Positions 8,744-18,085 of a stretch of DNA of 64,000 nucleotides are shown in pieces (position 1 is the stretch's first letter; each line of letters opens with the position of its first letter). The translations under genes and the position numbers were made by a program. This DNA is from Salinibaculum rarum (GTDB lineage Archaea; Halobacteriota; Halobacteria; Halobacteriales; Haloarculaceae), in assembly GCF_030505615.1 (NCBI RefSeq), contig NZ_CP129992.1, positions 1,364,001-1,428,000 of the forward strand, given 5' to 3'. The notes under the pieces were generated by a model. It had not been told where the DNA came from, searched no databases, and saw only the letters and a list, made by a program, of their open reading frames with translations.

Positions 8744-9805
8744 TCACTCGACGCGCGCGTCGACGACGACGTGGACGACACCCTCGCTGTACCCCTTGAC
8801 CTCCCGCACGTCCAGTATCTCGACGGACCGGCCGACAGCCGACGCGGCCTCTTCTAGCCGCCCGACTGGACGGTCCGGGACCAGCGATTCGGGGGTCGCC
8901 TCGTGCATGTGTAACGTGCCGCCCGGGGCGAGTACTGACAGTGCTTCGGATAGATACTCGTACGACTGGCCGGACCCCGTCTGGCTGTCGTCGGCGCACG
9001 GCTCCGACGCGTCGTAGTAGCCCATCACAATCCGGTCGAAGGGCTCGCCGTCGTAGGAGTCGAGCACGTCGCGGTTGTCCGCTCGGTACGGCTCTATCCG
9101 GTCGGAAACGCCGTTTCGCATCGCGTTTTCCAGCAGGTACTGGAAGGAATCAGGGTTTCGCTCGATGGCGGTGACGTGGGCGCCCGCGCGGGCCATCGGG
9201 AGCGTGAAGTAGCCGATGCCGGCGAACATATCGAGGACCCGCTCGCCCGCTCCGACAGCCTCGCCCATCCGCGCCCGTTCGGCCTTGTTGCCCGGCGAGA
9301 ACATCACCTCGGCGAGGTCCATCGCGTACTCGGTCCCGTGCTCGCGGTGGACCGTTTCAGTATCGCCCTCGCCGGCCACGACGGTCACGTCGGGCTTGCG
9401 GTGCTGGCCGTCGATACCTCCGCGGGCGAGGACGGTGTCGGCCTGGCCGTGCATCGCCAGCAGCGCCTCGCCGACCGCTTCGGGGTCGTGTGCGTCGCCC
9501 ATCTCGGCTGTGATGACGCTGCCGAGGACGGCCCACGACGACGGTGCGGCCGCTATCTGGTCGTCGGTCCACCCGTCTTCCCGGAGGTGGTCGGCCAGCG
9601 TCCGCAGGCGTGGCTCGCCCTCCTCGCGGATGACTTCCAGAATCTGTGTCTCGGTCGGCGTCTCGGTGACGGGAATCGCCACCGTCTCGCCGCTGGCCTC
9701 GAACACCGAGCGGTCGTCGTCGTAGACGCCCTCCGCGCGGAGCGACCCGATAGCCGCCTGTGTGCGACTCTTCTCGACGACGGCAGCGAGAAATTCGTCA
9801 CTCAT
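8744..9805 (-). CDS. taw2: Taw2-like tRNA(Phe) wyosine aminocarboxypropyltransferase
   Basis: Class I SAM-binding enzyme of the Trm5/TYW2 family, 353 residues. The signature LAEVMFSPGNKAERARM precedes the SAM loop DMFAGIGYFTLP. Where Trm5 methyltransferases carry an NLP motif, this protein has IVMGYYD, as in Taw2, which transfers the aminocarboxypropyl group of SAM to 4-demethylwyosine at position 37 of tRNA(Phe). I therefore prefer Taw2 over Trm5. It overlaps the NMD3 gene by 8 bases, so both are co-expressed and both serve translation. A plain tRNA m1G37 methyltransferase is the main alternative. Confidence 0.75.
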   Translation of the reverse strand: MSDEFLAAVVEKSRTQAAIGSLRAEGVYDDDRSVFEASGETVAIPVTETPTETQILEVIREEGEPRLRTLADHLREDGWTDDQIAAAPSSWAVLGSVITAEMGDAHDPEAVGEALLAMHGQADTVLARGGIDGQHRKPDVTVVAGEGDTETVHREHGTEYAMDLAEVMFSPGNKAERARMGEAVGAGERVLDMFAGIGYFTLPMARAGAHVTAIERNPDSFQYLLENAMRNGVSDRIEPYRADNRDVLDSYDGEPFDRIVMGYYDASEPCADDSQTGSGQSYEYLSEALSVLAPGGTLHMHEATPESLVPDRPVGRLEEAASAVGRSVEILDVREVKGYSEGVVHVVVDARVE

Positions 9806-10895
9806 TGTCGGGGAGCACGAACACGCCGGCCGGACTCTTCAACACTGGAACCTCGTCGGCGTCGGGGTCCATGTAGTCCGGCCGGGCGATGGTCTTTGCC
9901 TCGTAGGTCTCCGGGTCTAACACCTGGACTGCACGCTCGTCTTCGATGGCAACGAGTGTCGTCTCTTGGGCGTCCTCGCGCCAGCCCAGTCGGTCGGCGT
10001 CGGGTGCCTGTCCGTCTTCGAAAGAAGCCTCGTAGCGCTCGCCGGTCGTCAGACGCGTCCCTTTGAGGTTCCCCTGGACGCTGGTCACCAACACCGGCCC
10101 GTCGTCGTCGGGGGCGATGACTTCGCCGGGACGGTACGCGGGCAGTCGTGCGGCGTAGGCCATCCGGTAGAGGCGCTGGCCGTCGTCGTCTTCGCTGACG
10201 AGTCGGCGCGCCTCGTCGACGGTCCCGCCGAGTTCTCTGACGATGCGGTCGGCGATGGCCCGGCCAATCTGGCTGGTCGAGACCTTCACGTCGACGCCGT
10301 CGTTGACCTCGTTGATTTCGCTGATGAAGGCGTTGCGGTCGCCTTTCCCCTCCCGGTCGTCGATGTACGCTTCGGCGATGTCGACAGCGCGGTCGGTCTC
10401 GTCTTCGGTCGGTGTGCGCTCGCGGGCGCGGACCTGGACGGTGGCGGCGTAGGACCCGCCGGCAATCTGACCACAGCGCGTGCACGTCTGGCGGCCGATT
10501 TTCACCGGCACGGTGACTTCCTCGGCAACGGGAGTCCCACGGAGGACACCCGAGAACTGGCAGTGCATTCGGATGGTCGTCTCGTCGACCTGTTCCGGCG
10601 CGACCTGCCAGGAGATGCTGTCGGCGGCGACGTGGACCGAGAGCGCTTCGGTCACCTCCTCGACGGCGATGTCGGTGTAGTCCTCAGCGCCCACGTCGAC
10701 CCAGCGGTTGCCACGGTGGACCGCCCCACAGCGGGCACAGACGTTGACCTCGACGCGGTCGGGCGCCTCAACGAGGTCGTACTCGTCGAGATAGCAGGCG
10801 TCACAGAGCGCGGCGTCCGGCCCCTCCGCGTCGAGCGATACGTCCCGCTCGATTGTCTCCCCACAGCGCGGACAGAACTCTCCGGAACGACTCAT
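9798..10895 (-). CDS. nmd3: NMD3 family ribosome-associated protein
   Basis: Archaeal relative of eukaryotic NMD3, the adaptor bound to the large ribosomal subunit during maturation. The 365-residue protein opens with CPRCGETI, then CDACY and CARCGAVHRGNRW, and later CTRCGQIAGG, giving the zinc-binding treble typical of the NMD3 N-terminus. A beta-rich C-terminal part (VLVTSVQGNLKGTRL) follows. Its role in archaea is not established but is presumably in 50S assembly. It is first in an operon with the Taw2-like gene (8-base overlap). A TATA-like TTAAAC lies near 10920, leaving a short leader. Confidence 0.9.
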   Translation of the reverse strand: MSRSGEFCPRCGETIERDVSLDAEGPDAALCDACYLDEYDLVEAPDRVEVNVCARCGAVHRGNRWVDVGAEDYTDIAVEEVTEALSVHVAADSISWQVAPEQVDETTIRMHCQFSGVLRGTPVAEEVTVPVKIGRQTCTRCGQIAGGSYAATVQVRARERTPTEDETDRAVDIAEAYIDDREGKGDRNAFISEINEVNDGVDVKVSTSQIGRAIADRIVRELGGTVDEARRLVSEDDDGQRLYRMAYAARLPAYRPGEVIAPDDDGPVLVTSVQGNLKGTRLTTGERYEASFEDGQAPDADRLGWREDAQETTLVAIEDERAVQVLDPETYEAKTIARPDYMDPDADEVPVLKSPAGVFVLPDNE

Positions 10896-11118
10896 TGGCC
10901 CCGGCTAGGCCGCTGTGGCGTTTAAGTCGTCCGTTCGCCAGTCGGCGGGGTCGCCGTCGCCCCGACAGCGGACTGTCCTGTTCGGTCACATCCACCGCTG
11001 TCGCACAGCGGATAGACTGGGGACGCTGTGGTCGCCCTTCTCGTATCAATCCTTGCCGGCTCTGTGAACGGTTGGACTCCTGTCCGGCTGTTTCACTTTC
11101 ACTCTCCTGTTAACGGGG

Positions 11119-11126
11119 GTTTATGT
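11119..11126 (+). promoter_or_regulatory. TATA box for radA
   Basis: TTTATGT centred about 27 bases before the radA ATG, predicting a leaderless transcript. The rest of 10896-11118 is non-coding DNA between divergent nmd3 and radA, and I see no further feature in it. Confidence 0.55.
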
Positions 11127-11149
11127 GACAGGGGGCGCAAGCGGCGTGT

Positions 11150-12199
11150 ATGTCCACAGGTGAAGACCTCGAAGAACTCCCCGGCGTCGGGCCGGCGACA
11201 GCAGAGAAGCTCAAGGAAAACGGATTCGACAACTACCAGGGTATCGCCGTCGCCAGCCCCGGCGAACTCTCGAACACCGCCGACATCGGGGAATCGAGCG
11301 CCGCCGACATCATCAACGCCGCGCGTGAGGCCGCCGACATCGGTGGCTTCGAATCCGGCTCGGCGGTACTGGAACGACGCGAGCAGATTGGGAAACTGAC
11401 GTGGGGCGTCGACGAAGTCGACGAACTGCTCGGTGGCGGCGTCGAAACGCAGTCTATCACCGAAGTCTACGGCGAGTTCGGGGCCGGCAAGTCTCAGGTC
11501 ACCCACCAGCTCGCGGTCAACGTCCAGCTCCCGGCCGAACACGGCGGCCTCGAAGGCAGTTGTATCTTCATCGACAGCGAGGACACCTTCCGTCCGGAGC
11601 GTATCGACGACATGCTCCGCGGTCTGCCGGACGACGCCATCGAGGCGGCGATGGTCACCCACGACGTCGTCGAGGAAGCCGCCGACGCCGACGCTGGCAA
11701 CGAGGACCTCCTCGAAGACCTGCTGGAAGCGTTCCTCGACAAGATTCACGTCGCGAAGGCCTTCAACTCCAACCACCAGATTCTCCTCGCGGAGAAAGCC
11801 CAGGAAATCGCAAGCGAGAGCCAGGACGGGGAGTTCCCCGTCCGACTGCTCTGTGTCGACTCGCTGACCGCACACTTCCGTGCGGAGTACGTCGGCCGTG
11901 GCGAACTCGCCGACCGACAGCAGAAACTCAACAAGCACCTCCACGACCTGATGCGCGTCGGCGACCTGAACAACACCGCCGTCGTCGTCACGAACCAGGT
12001 CGCTGCCAACCCCGACTCCTTCTTTGGCGACCCGACCCAGCCAATCGGGGGGAACATCCTCGGGCACACCTCCACGTTCCGTATCTACCTCCGCAAGTCC
12101 AAGGCCGACAAACGTATCGTCCGTCTCGTGGACGCGCCGAACCTCGCCGACGGTGAGGCCGTCATGCGCGTGCAGGGCGACGGGCTGATGGCAGAGTAA
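11150..12199 (+). CDS. radA: DNA repair and recombination protein RadA
   Basis: Archaeal RecA/Rad51 recombinase of 349 residues that forms filaments on single-stranded DNA and drives strand exchange. The N-terminus is a helix-hairpin-helix domain ([19 protein letters not shown]). The ATPase core has Walker A GEFGAGKS near residue 112 and Walker [16 protein letters not shown]. The L2 region is near [22 protein letters not shown]. Family length is normal and no intein interrupts it, which is worth noting because several archaeal radA genes carry one. It is monocistronic with its own TATA box and converges on the CPBP protease gene. Confidence 0.97.
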   Translation: MSTGEDLEELPGVGPATAEKLKENGFDNYQGIAVASPGELSNTADIGESSAADIINAAREAADIGGFESGSAVLERREQIGKLTWGVDEVDELLGGGVETQSITEVYGEFGAGKSQVTHQLAVNVQLPAEHGGLEGSCIFIDSEDTFRPERIDDMLRGLPDDAIEAAMVTHDVVEEAADADAGNEDLLEDLLEAFLDKIHVAKAFNSNHQILLAEKAQEIASESQDGEFPVRLLCVDSLTAHFRAEYVGRGELADRQQKLNKHLHDLMRVGDLNNTAVVVTNQVAANPDSFFGDPTQPIGGNILGHTSTFRIYLRKSKADKRIVRLVDAPNLADGEAVMRVQGDGLMAE

Positions 12200-12307
12200 C
12201 GGCCGGTTCGACCGTCTCCTGACATTTGTCTGACGGGGGACGGTGAAAGTACTTCTTACGGGAACGGACCACACGACGGCGAGCTGATTCGAACTGAAAC
12301 GGGCGGG

Positions 12308-13294
12308 TCAGGAATCGTCGCCGGTGGCGATCCACAGGTCGGGAATCGCGATACGTCCGTCGACGGCGAGGGTCCCGTACTGCTGGCGGACCCACCAGAC
12401 GAAGACAGCGATACCGGCCAGCAGGCCGACGAGCATGACGACGCCGCCTTCGGGACCGAAACTGCCGCCAGTGAGAAGCGTCGGGCCGTCGGGCTCGACG
12501 GCGAGCAGGGCGCTGTCGGTGCGGAGGCCGCTGACCGGAAGTCCAAACAGCGAGCCGACGGCGAAGTTCCAGCCGATGTGTGCGCCGATAGGGAAGGCAA
12601 GTCGGTCTGTCGCGGCGTAGGCGACACCGAAAAAGAGCCCGGCGATAGTGATGTTCACCAGGCTGAGTGCCGTCCCGCCGGGGTTGGCTGCATGGAGGAG
12701 GCCAAACAGGGCCGCCGTAATCGCAATCGCGCCCGCGACGGCGCGGCGGTCGGTCGAACTGACCTGCCGAATCCCCTCCGCGATGTTGACGAGCAGGTAC
12801 CCCCTGACGATGACCTCTTCGAGCGTCGCGAAGGCGGCAAAGAACAGAAAGCCCGAGAGGACGCCGGTAGCGGTCGACCCTGCAGCAAACGAGAAGTCCG
12901 GGTTTTCGACGGCGTAGGTGGAGCCGACAGAGGCCAGGCCGGAACCGACGAGCAGCGCGACGGCGACGGCCACCATCACCACGCCGACGCCGAGCCCCAC
13001 AAGCAGGTCACGCCCCCACTGTCGGTCCAGCGACAGTCCCATATCGCGGAGTCGCCGGCGGTCGATAAACCAGGCGAGTGCGACCAGCCCGACGATAATC
13101 AGCGAGAAGGTAGCCACCTGCGAGAGGACACTGGGGAGTCCGAGGATGCTGTTTGCGATGTCGACGAGGGAGACGGCGAGCGTGACCACAAGCAAGAGGA
13201 GTCCGCCCGTGGCCACCACCCGGAACAGCGCGCGCAGGCGCAACTCGTCGGAATTCCAGAAGAGTCCCTTGACAGAGCCGACGATTCCACTCAT
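12308..13294 (-). CDS. CPBP (Abi/CAAX) family intramembrane metalloprotease
   Basis: Membrane glutamic-type protease of the CPBP/Rce1 family, 328 residues with about eight helices. Motif 1 is EEVIVRGYL with the catalytic EExxxR, motif 2 is the FGLLHAANPGG helix, and motif 3 is AHIGWNF. Start is ATG 13294, because a TATA element (TTTATG, 13319-13324) lies 28 bases upstream; the frame open from 13321 would include the TATA box. The last 60 residues form two helices and a short tail. Such proteins process prenylated proteins or peptides, or act in immunity; the substrate here is unknown. Stands alone between convergent radA and the divergent acyltransferase. Confidence 0.8.
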   Translation of the reverse strand: MSGIVGSVKGLFWNSDELRLRALFRVVATGGLLLLVVTLAVSLVDIANSILGLPSVLSQVATFSLIIVGLVALAWFIDRRRLRDMGLSLDRQWGRDLLVGLGVGVVMVAVAVALLVGSGLASVGSTYAVENPDFSFAAGSTATGVLSGFLFFAAFATLEEVIVRGYLLVNIAEGIRQVSSTDRRAVAGAIAITAALFGLLHAANPGGTALSLVNITIAGLFFGVAYAATDRLAFPIGAHIGWNFAVGSLFGLPVSGLRTDSALLAVEPDGPTLLTGGSFGPEGGVVMLVGLLAGIAVFVWWVRQQYGTLAVDGRIAIPDLWIATGDDS

Positions 13295-13318
13295 GCACAC
13301 CGACATCCGTGCGTCGAG

Positions 13319-13324
13319 CATAAA
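13319..13324 (-). promoter_or_regulatory. TATA element for the CPBP protease gene
   Basis: TTTATG on the minus strand 28 bases before ATG 13294, which decides the start codon and implies a leaderless mRNA. Confidence 0.45.
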
Positions 13325-13426
13325 TCCGCCCGGGTTCGGCCGGACGAGCGACCGGTAACACCGCTGTTACCGAGTGACGACCACGTAACGGAAACCCCTA
13401 TCAGCGCTGCCGGGTAAAGGCGCACC

Positions 13427-14335
13427 ATGACGAAGCGACACGTGTCGTTGCCACCCGCTGCCGAGGAGGGGGTACAGGCGTTTATCGAGGAGGTCGACAC
13501 CCGTCTGGCTAGCGACGAGGACACCTGCAAGGTCGTCAAGGAGACGCTCGTGGACCTGATGGGCGACCGCGATGCCTACGAGCGCTGGCAGTCCGGCGGC
13601 GACGTGACTCCCGCTGAACGGGTCCGTCTGCAGGGATACGACCCCTGTAACGCGACGCTTGAAAGCGAGTACTACGCCGAAGTCGAGACGATGGACGAGG
13701 ACTTCCAGCAGTCGAAGTACCTCCAGTGGCTCTGGCGGCAGTTCGACGCCACCCCGATGGCCGACAACATCGCCTTTGCGCTCCGATTCCGTCGGATGCT
13801 CGCCGACCACCTCTTCGAGGAGTGCGGTGACGACTGTCGCTTTTTCAAGGGCATTACCTTCACCTACGGCCACAACATCACCGTCGGCGACAACGTCGTC
13901 GTCCACGACGACGTCCACCTCGACGACCGGGGGAAACTGACCGTCGGCGACCGCGTGTCGATTTCCGACAACGTTGCAATCTACACGCACGACCACGACA
14001 CCGTCGACCAGACTGCGATAACCAACTACCACACTATCATCGAGGACGACGCGCGTATCACCTACGACTCGATGGTTCGCGCCGGAGTGAAGGTCGGTCG
14101 GAACGCGATTTTGGCTGCCAAGTCCGCCACCTCGAGAGACATTCCGGCCCACCACATCGCGGCCGGTTCTCCCGCACAGAGTGTCGGCATCAAAGACGGC
14201 TGGGAGTCGGTTGCCGACCCGGTCGAGGAGGACAACGTCGACCGGCGCGAGGAGCGGCGTCTCCCCACCGAGGTCCCCGACGACCTGAACGTCTTCGACG
14301 AGTTCCAGCGCGATTTGACCCCACCAGACGCCTGA
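13427..14335 (+). CDS. Left-handed beta-helix (hexapeptide) acyltransferase
   Basis: 302-residue protein whose second half is a hexapeptide-repeat acyltransferase of the maltose/galactoside O-acetyltransferase (NodL/LacA) type. Residues around KGITFTYGHNITVGDN match the cofactor-binding start of the helix, and the catalytic histidine is likely in IYTHDHD. The C-terminal AAKSATSRDIPAHHIAAGSPA is the closing turn. The first 130 residues are a helical, acidic region; the LacA-type helical cap (YDPCNATLESEY) is present. Probably acetylates a sugar or another small alcohol using acetyl-CoA. Acceptor unknown. The C-terminal 45 residues are charged and look unstructured. Confidence 0.8.
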   Translation: MTKRHVSLPPAAEEGVQAFIEEVDTRLASDEDTCKVVKETLVDLMGDRDAYERWQSGGDVTPAERVRLQGYDPCNATLESEYYAEVETMDEDFQQSKYLQWLWRQFDATPMADNIAFALRFRRMLADHLFEECGDDCRFFKGITFTYGHNITVGDNVVVHDDVHLDDRGKLTVGDRVSISDNVAIYTHDHDTVDQTAITNYHTIIEDDARITYDSMVRAGVKVGRNAILAAKSATSRDIPAHHIAAGSPAQSVGIKDGWESVADPVEEDNVDRREERRLPTEVPDDLNVFDEFQRDLTPPDA

Positions 14336-14367
14336 CCCGCCTGGACGGCCAGCCCCCGGACGGCACC

Positions 14368-15897
14368 CTATCGGGCGGCGTCGTCGGCCGTATCGAGTAT
14401 CGCTTCGTCGACGACTCCCTTCCGGGGGAGTTCGAGCACGATACGCGTTCCCTCGTCGCGCCGCTCGAAGTCGATAGCGCCGTCGGACTGTTCGACAATC
14501 CAGCTAACGAGCCAGAGCGAGACACTGCTTCCGTGTTCGAGTGAAGTCTCTTTGTCCCGTCTGAGCGGCACGAGTTCACCCTCCGGGATTCCCGGTCCGT
14601 TGTCTTCGACGACGAGTCGAATCGTCTCGTTTTGTTCGAGCGTGATACCGACCCACGGGTCGTCGGCGTCGTTGTGCTCGGCGGCGTTCTCGACGAGTTC
14701 GGTGACGGCCCGCCGCAGTTCGCCGCTGGCGTATGCCACACACTCCTCGGGCGTGTCGACGTCGACTGTCGTGTCGGGGAACCGCCCCTGGACATCGGCA
14801 GCGACGTCCCGTACCAGCCCAGCGATGTCCTGTTGTGACGGCGTCTCGCTTCGCTCGATGAGGTCGGCAATCTCCCGGGCCGTCTCGCTGGTCTCGGCGA
14901 TGGACTTGGCTTTCTCGGCAATCTTTCCGAACCCATCGTCTTCGGCGCCAAAGTCGGCGGCGAGCCGTTCTGCGTGCCCCATGACGACGTTGAGGTCGTT
15001 GCGGATGTTGTGTCTGAGAACGCGGGTGAGAATCTGTCGCAGGAGGTCGAGTTCCTGGCGCTGGCGTTCGAGTTCCCGCTTGCGCCGAATCCGCTCGGTG
15101 ACTTCCGAGTTGACCGAGATGAACCCCTCGATGTCCCCGTCGTCGAGTATCGGTGCAATCGTCTGTTCGACGACGTACTGTTCGCCGTTCTTGCGCTCGT
15201 TTATGACCTCGCCGTCCCACACCTCGCCGTTGAGTATCGTCCCCCACAGTTCGGCGTAAAACTCCTTGTCGTGTTCGCCCGACTTGAGGAGTCTGGGCGT
15301 GTTCCCAATCGCTTCCGAGGCGCTGTACCCCGTCGTCTTCTCGAACGCGCTGTTGACGAACTGAATCGTGCCGTCCGTATCGGTAATCGTAATCGAGTGC
15401 CCCGAGTGTTCGACCGCCTGTTTGAACCCGCGGAGTTCCCGCTCACGCGCTTCGAGCGTCGACACCTGGGCCTGGAGTCGCTGTGCCTGGTTGCGCCGGA
15501 CGAGCAGCGTGTCGAGGCGCCGAACGAGCAACGCCTGGCTGACGGGTGCCTCGATGACGTCGTCGAGCAAGACCGGCGTATCGCCGTCGTCGAGTGCCCC
15601 CAGCGAAACCTGTGACCGACCCGTATCGCGTCGGAGCAACACGACCGGACAGAACACGGGCGATTCCCGCTCGACGACCGCCCGAAGCTCCTCGATGTGG
15701 TCGGCGAAGAGTTGGTCCTCGACGAGGTAGAGGTCGGCATCGGTGACAGACTGGCTGGTGTCGACGACGTAGCGGTCCGCAAGCATCGTCCGGAGCGCCG
15801 ACCGGTTGCCCTCGTTTTCGACGAGCAGTTGCACTGTCGACCTGTCCTCGTCGGACTGCGTGGTCGCTCCCGGGCCGACAGCGCCGTCCTCAGCCAT
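14368..15897 (-). CDS. PAS-domain sensor histidine kinase
   Basis: Soluble signalling kinase of 509 residues. Residues 20-135 resemble a receiver fold (STVQLLVENEGNRSALRTML) but lack the full acidic pocket and Lys. A coiled stretch leads to a PAS domain (about 155-270; ITITDTDGTIQFVNSAFEKTTGYS). The HisKA box is RVLRHNIRNDLNVVMGH with the phospho-accepting His. The ATPase domain has VENAAEHN, VEDNGPGIPEGE and a WLVSWIVEQSDG region. No membrane helix, so it senses an internal signal such as redox or a bound ligand. It overlaps the upstream double-KaiC gene by 8 bases, so the ATPase is likely its partner. Confidence 0.88.
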   Translation of the reverse strand: MAEDGAVGPGATTQSDEDRSTVQLLVENEGNRSALRTMLADRYVVDTSQSVTDADLYLVEDQLFADHIEELRAVVERESPVFCPVVLLRRDTGRSQVSLGALDDGDTPVLLDDVIEAPVSQALLVRRLDTLLVRRNQAQRLQAQVSTLEARERELRGFKQAVEHSGHSITITDTDGTIQFVNSAFEKTTGYSASEAIGNTPRLLKSGEHDKEFYAELWGTILNGEVWDGEVINERKNGEQYVVEQTIAPILDDGDIEGFISVNSEVTERIRRKRELERQRQELDLLRQILTRVLRHNIRNDLNVVMGHAERLAADFGAEDDGFGKIAEKAKSIAETSETAREIADLIERSETPSQQDIAGLVRDVAADVQGRFPDTTVDVDTPEECVAYASGELRRAVTELVENAAEHNDADDPWVGITLEQNETIRLVVEDNGPGIPEGELVPLRRDKETSLEHGSSVSLWLVSWIVEQSDGAIDFERRDEGTRIVLELPRKGVVDEAILDTADDAAR

Positions 15898-17359
15898 CGG
15901 TCTGGTCTCGCTGCCCCTGGTTTATCTGTGGTGTCCCCTGCAGGATACCGGAGGCGTGGGTCAGTGGCTCACCGATGTGGATGCCGTCGTCGAGGTCGAA
16001 CTCCCGGAGCGCGTTCTCGAAGCCACCGGCCCGCTTTTTCAACACGCCGATGACCTTTTCGAGGGTCCCCTCTGTCTCGATGTAACTCAAAAAGAGGATG
16101 TTGTCGGCGATGTAGCTGAGATTCGAACTCGTCGCGGTCGTCATGCCCGTAATCTGGGGTATCTCGTCGGTTATCAGCACCGTCACGTCACGGTTTTTGA
16201 GGTGTCGGGAGAGTGCGTGTATCTTCTCGACGAGCGTCGAGTCGGACCCCTGAATCGACATCTTGTACCCGTCGATACCGTCGATGAGGACGATTTCCGA
16301 GCCGGTCTCGTCGATTTCACGCTGGACCCGCTGTGCGAACTCCTCGGCCGACTGTGCGAGCGGTTCGACCGCATTGAGCGAGATGGTCCCCTCCTCGCGC
16401 AGGTCCGAGAGTGGGATCCCCATCGACTCCGACCGGTGTGTGAACGTATCCGTCCCCTCCTCGAACAGGTAGGCAAGCGAGTCGATTCCCTGCGTTGCGG
16501 CTTCTGCGAGAAACTGTGTCGCTGTCGTCGTCTTTCCGACCCCAGTTGGGCCGCTGATGAACGTCACTGTCCCCCGTTCGAGGCCGCCGCCGAGCAAATC
16601 GTCGAGGTTGTCGAGTCCCGACCGTATGTGGCGCGTTTCCCAGGAACTGTCGAGTTGTTCGGGAACCAGCGAGGGGAACACCTCGACGCCGTCGTTTCTG
16701 ATTGCGAGTCCGTGACTGCCGTCGTGCTGGCCGAAGCCACGGTGTTTTGCGACCCTGAGCCGTCGGCCCCGGTCCGTGTGGGACAGCCGGACGACGCCGT
16801 CGCTCAACGAGCGCATCTCGGTCTGGTATTCGGTGTCCTTCGACAGCGTCGCGGTCCCGATGACGGTCGTGTTCCGCTCCTTGAGAAACCGCATAAACGA
16901 GAGGATTCGCTTCCGAAACTGGTGTTCGTTCGTCTCGATATAGCGCAGTTGCGTGATTGGGTCGAGCACGACTCGGTCGGGGTTGATGTCCCTGATTGCG
17001 TCGTGAATCTCCTCTGTGTACCGGTCGCGCTCGACTGCGCCCGGTTCGACTAAGTCGTAGTTTCGGTCTTCGGTGAAAAACTCGGAGTTCGGTCCCAGGT
17101 CCAGAAACTGCACGGTATCGAGGTTGATACCGACTCTCGCCCCGTTCATCAGAATCTCGTCCCGTGACTCCTCGCCGTGAATACACAGCACCGTCTCGTC
17201 GTTCTCGATGCCGGCTTCGAGAAAGTGCATCCCGAGCAGCGTCTTGCCCGTCCCGGGGTCACCACAGACCAGATACATCCTGCCAGAAACGAACCCGCCG
17301 CGTAACACCTCGTCGAGCCCGCTGATACCGCTGGTGACTCGCGCGGCTGTAACCTCCAT
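15890..17359 (-). CDS. Double-domain KaiC-like (RAD55 family) ATPase
   Basis: 489 residues with two tandem RecA-fold KaiC domains, as in cyanobacterial KaiC. Domain 1 carries Walker A GDPGTGKT near residue 33 and a Walker B stretch DRVVLDPITQL. Domain 2 carries GPTGVGKT near residue 266 and IVLIDGIDGYK. The catalytic Glu pair of KaiC is not obvious after domain 1 Walker A, but domain 2 has LFEEG. No kaiA or kaiB is nearby, so this is a signalling ATPase rather than a clock protein. First gene of an operon with the PAS histidine kinase (8-base overlap). It presumably gates or scaffolds that kinase. Confidence 0.85.
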   Translation of the reverse strand: MEVTAARVTSGISGLDEVLRGGFVSGRMYLVCGDPGTGKTLLGMHFLEAGIENDETVLCIHGEESRDEILMNGARVGINLDTVQFLDLGPNSEFFTEDRNYDLVEPGAVERDRYTEEIHDAIRDINPDRVVLDPITQLRYIETNEHQFRKRILSFMRFLKERNTTVIGTATLSKDTEYQTEMRSLSDGVVRLSHTDRGRRLRVAKHRGFGQHDGSHGLAIRNDGVEVFPSLVPEQLDSSWETRHIRSGLDNLDDLLGGGLERGTVTFISGPTGVGKTTTATQFLAEAATQGIDSLAYLFEEGTDTFTHRSESMGIPLSDLREEGTISLNAVEPLAQSAEEFAQRVQREIDETGSEIVLIDGIDGYKMSIQGSDSTLVEKIHALSRHLKNRDVTVLITDEIPQITGMTTATSSNLSYIADNILFLSYIETEGTLEKVIGVLKKRAGGFENALREFDLDDGIHIGEPLTHASGILQGTPQINQGQRDQTDG

Positions 17360-17484
17360 GCCGAACTCTCGGGTATGGATTCATATAAGTCTCTGGTACA
17401 TCGCTTTCGTCGGCACCGGCGGCGAGACGGACGCTCGGTGGGGAATGTGTTCGACTTTCCGGGACACTGGGAATCCGGGAAAGC

Positions 17485-17492
17485 GTTTATAC
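17485..17492 (+). promoter_or_regulatory. TATA box for the bacteriohemerythrin gene
   Basis: TTTATACG about 40 bases before the GTG start, followed by GAGGTG at 17515-17520, a purine-rich ribosome site seven bases before GTG 17528. This gene therefore appears to have a short leader with a Shine-Dalgarno element, unlike its leaderless neighbours. Confidence 0.5.
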
Positions 17493-17527
17493 GCCTTGGT
17501 CAAAGGCTTTGATAGAGGTGACCAAAC

Positions 17528-17968
17528 GTGGCACTTATCGAGTGGGACGACGACCGATATAGCACGAACATCGACCGGTTCGACGAACAGCACCAGAACC
17601 TCTTCGAGCTGTTGAACGACCTCCACCAGGCGATGGAAGAGGGCCACGCAGAAGAAGAACTGGGCGATATCCTCCGGGAACTCGAGCGGTACACGGAATA
17701 TCACTTCGGCGACGAAGAGGAGTTCATGGAGGACTGTGGCTACTCGCAGGACTGTGCCGACTGTTTCCACAATCACCAGGAGATGCACGAGAACTTCGCC
17801 TCCAAGGTGACCGAACTCAGGCAAAAGCACGAGGACGGCGAGTACATCACGATGGAAGTGCTGGAGTTTGCCCGGGACTGGCTCGACTCCCACATCGCCG
17901 GTGGCGACCAGGACCAAAACTACAGCGAGTACTTCCAAAACGAAGTCGACAGCTACGAGTTCGACTGA
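17528..17968 (+). CDS. Bacteriohemerythrin
   Basis: Single-domain di-iron oxygen-binding protein, 146 residues. Iron ligands are in order: His in DEQHQNLF, H-F-x-x-E-E in TEYHFGDEEEFM, HNHQEMH, and HIAGGD near residue 122. It starts at GTG 17528, after a good ribosome site, and begins MALIEWDDDRYST as family members do. Such proteins store, deliver or sense oxygen. The gene directly precedes the HemAT oxygen transducer (118 bases apart), so it may buffer oxygen for aerotaxis. Own promoter. Acidic throughout. Confidence 0.93.
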   Translation: MALIEWDDDRYSTNIDRFDEQHQNLFELLNDLHQAMEEGHAEEELGDILRELERYTEYHFGDEEEFMEDCGYSQDCADCFHNHQEMHENFASKVTELRQKHEDGEYITMEVLEFARDWLDSHIAGGDQDQNYSEYFQNEVDSYEFD

Positions 17969-18085
17969 GAACTGTCGCCCACACTTGTCATTTTAGTTAG
18001 GCAGTGGGGATAAAGAGCGGTCGCTTGCTATCACGACCCCGAAAGCAGAGAAACTGATAACTTCGCATAGCAACCAGGACTGGAC

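Noticed and set aside
11099..12274. 391-codon open frame antisense to radA
   Set aside because: RadA has full family motifs; the antisense product has none.
13295..13321. Nine extra N-terminal codons of the CPBP protease
   Set aside because: They would include the TATA element, so the ATG at 13294 is preferred.
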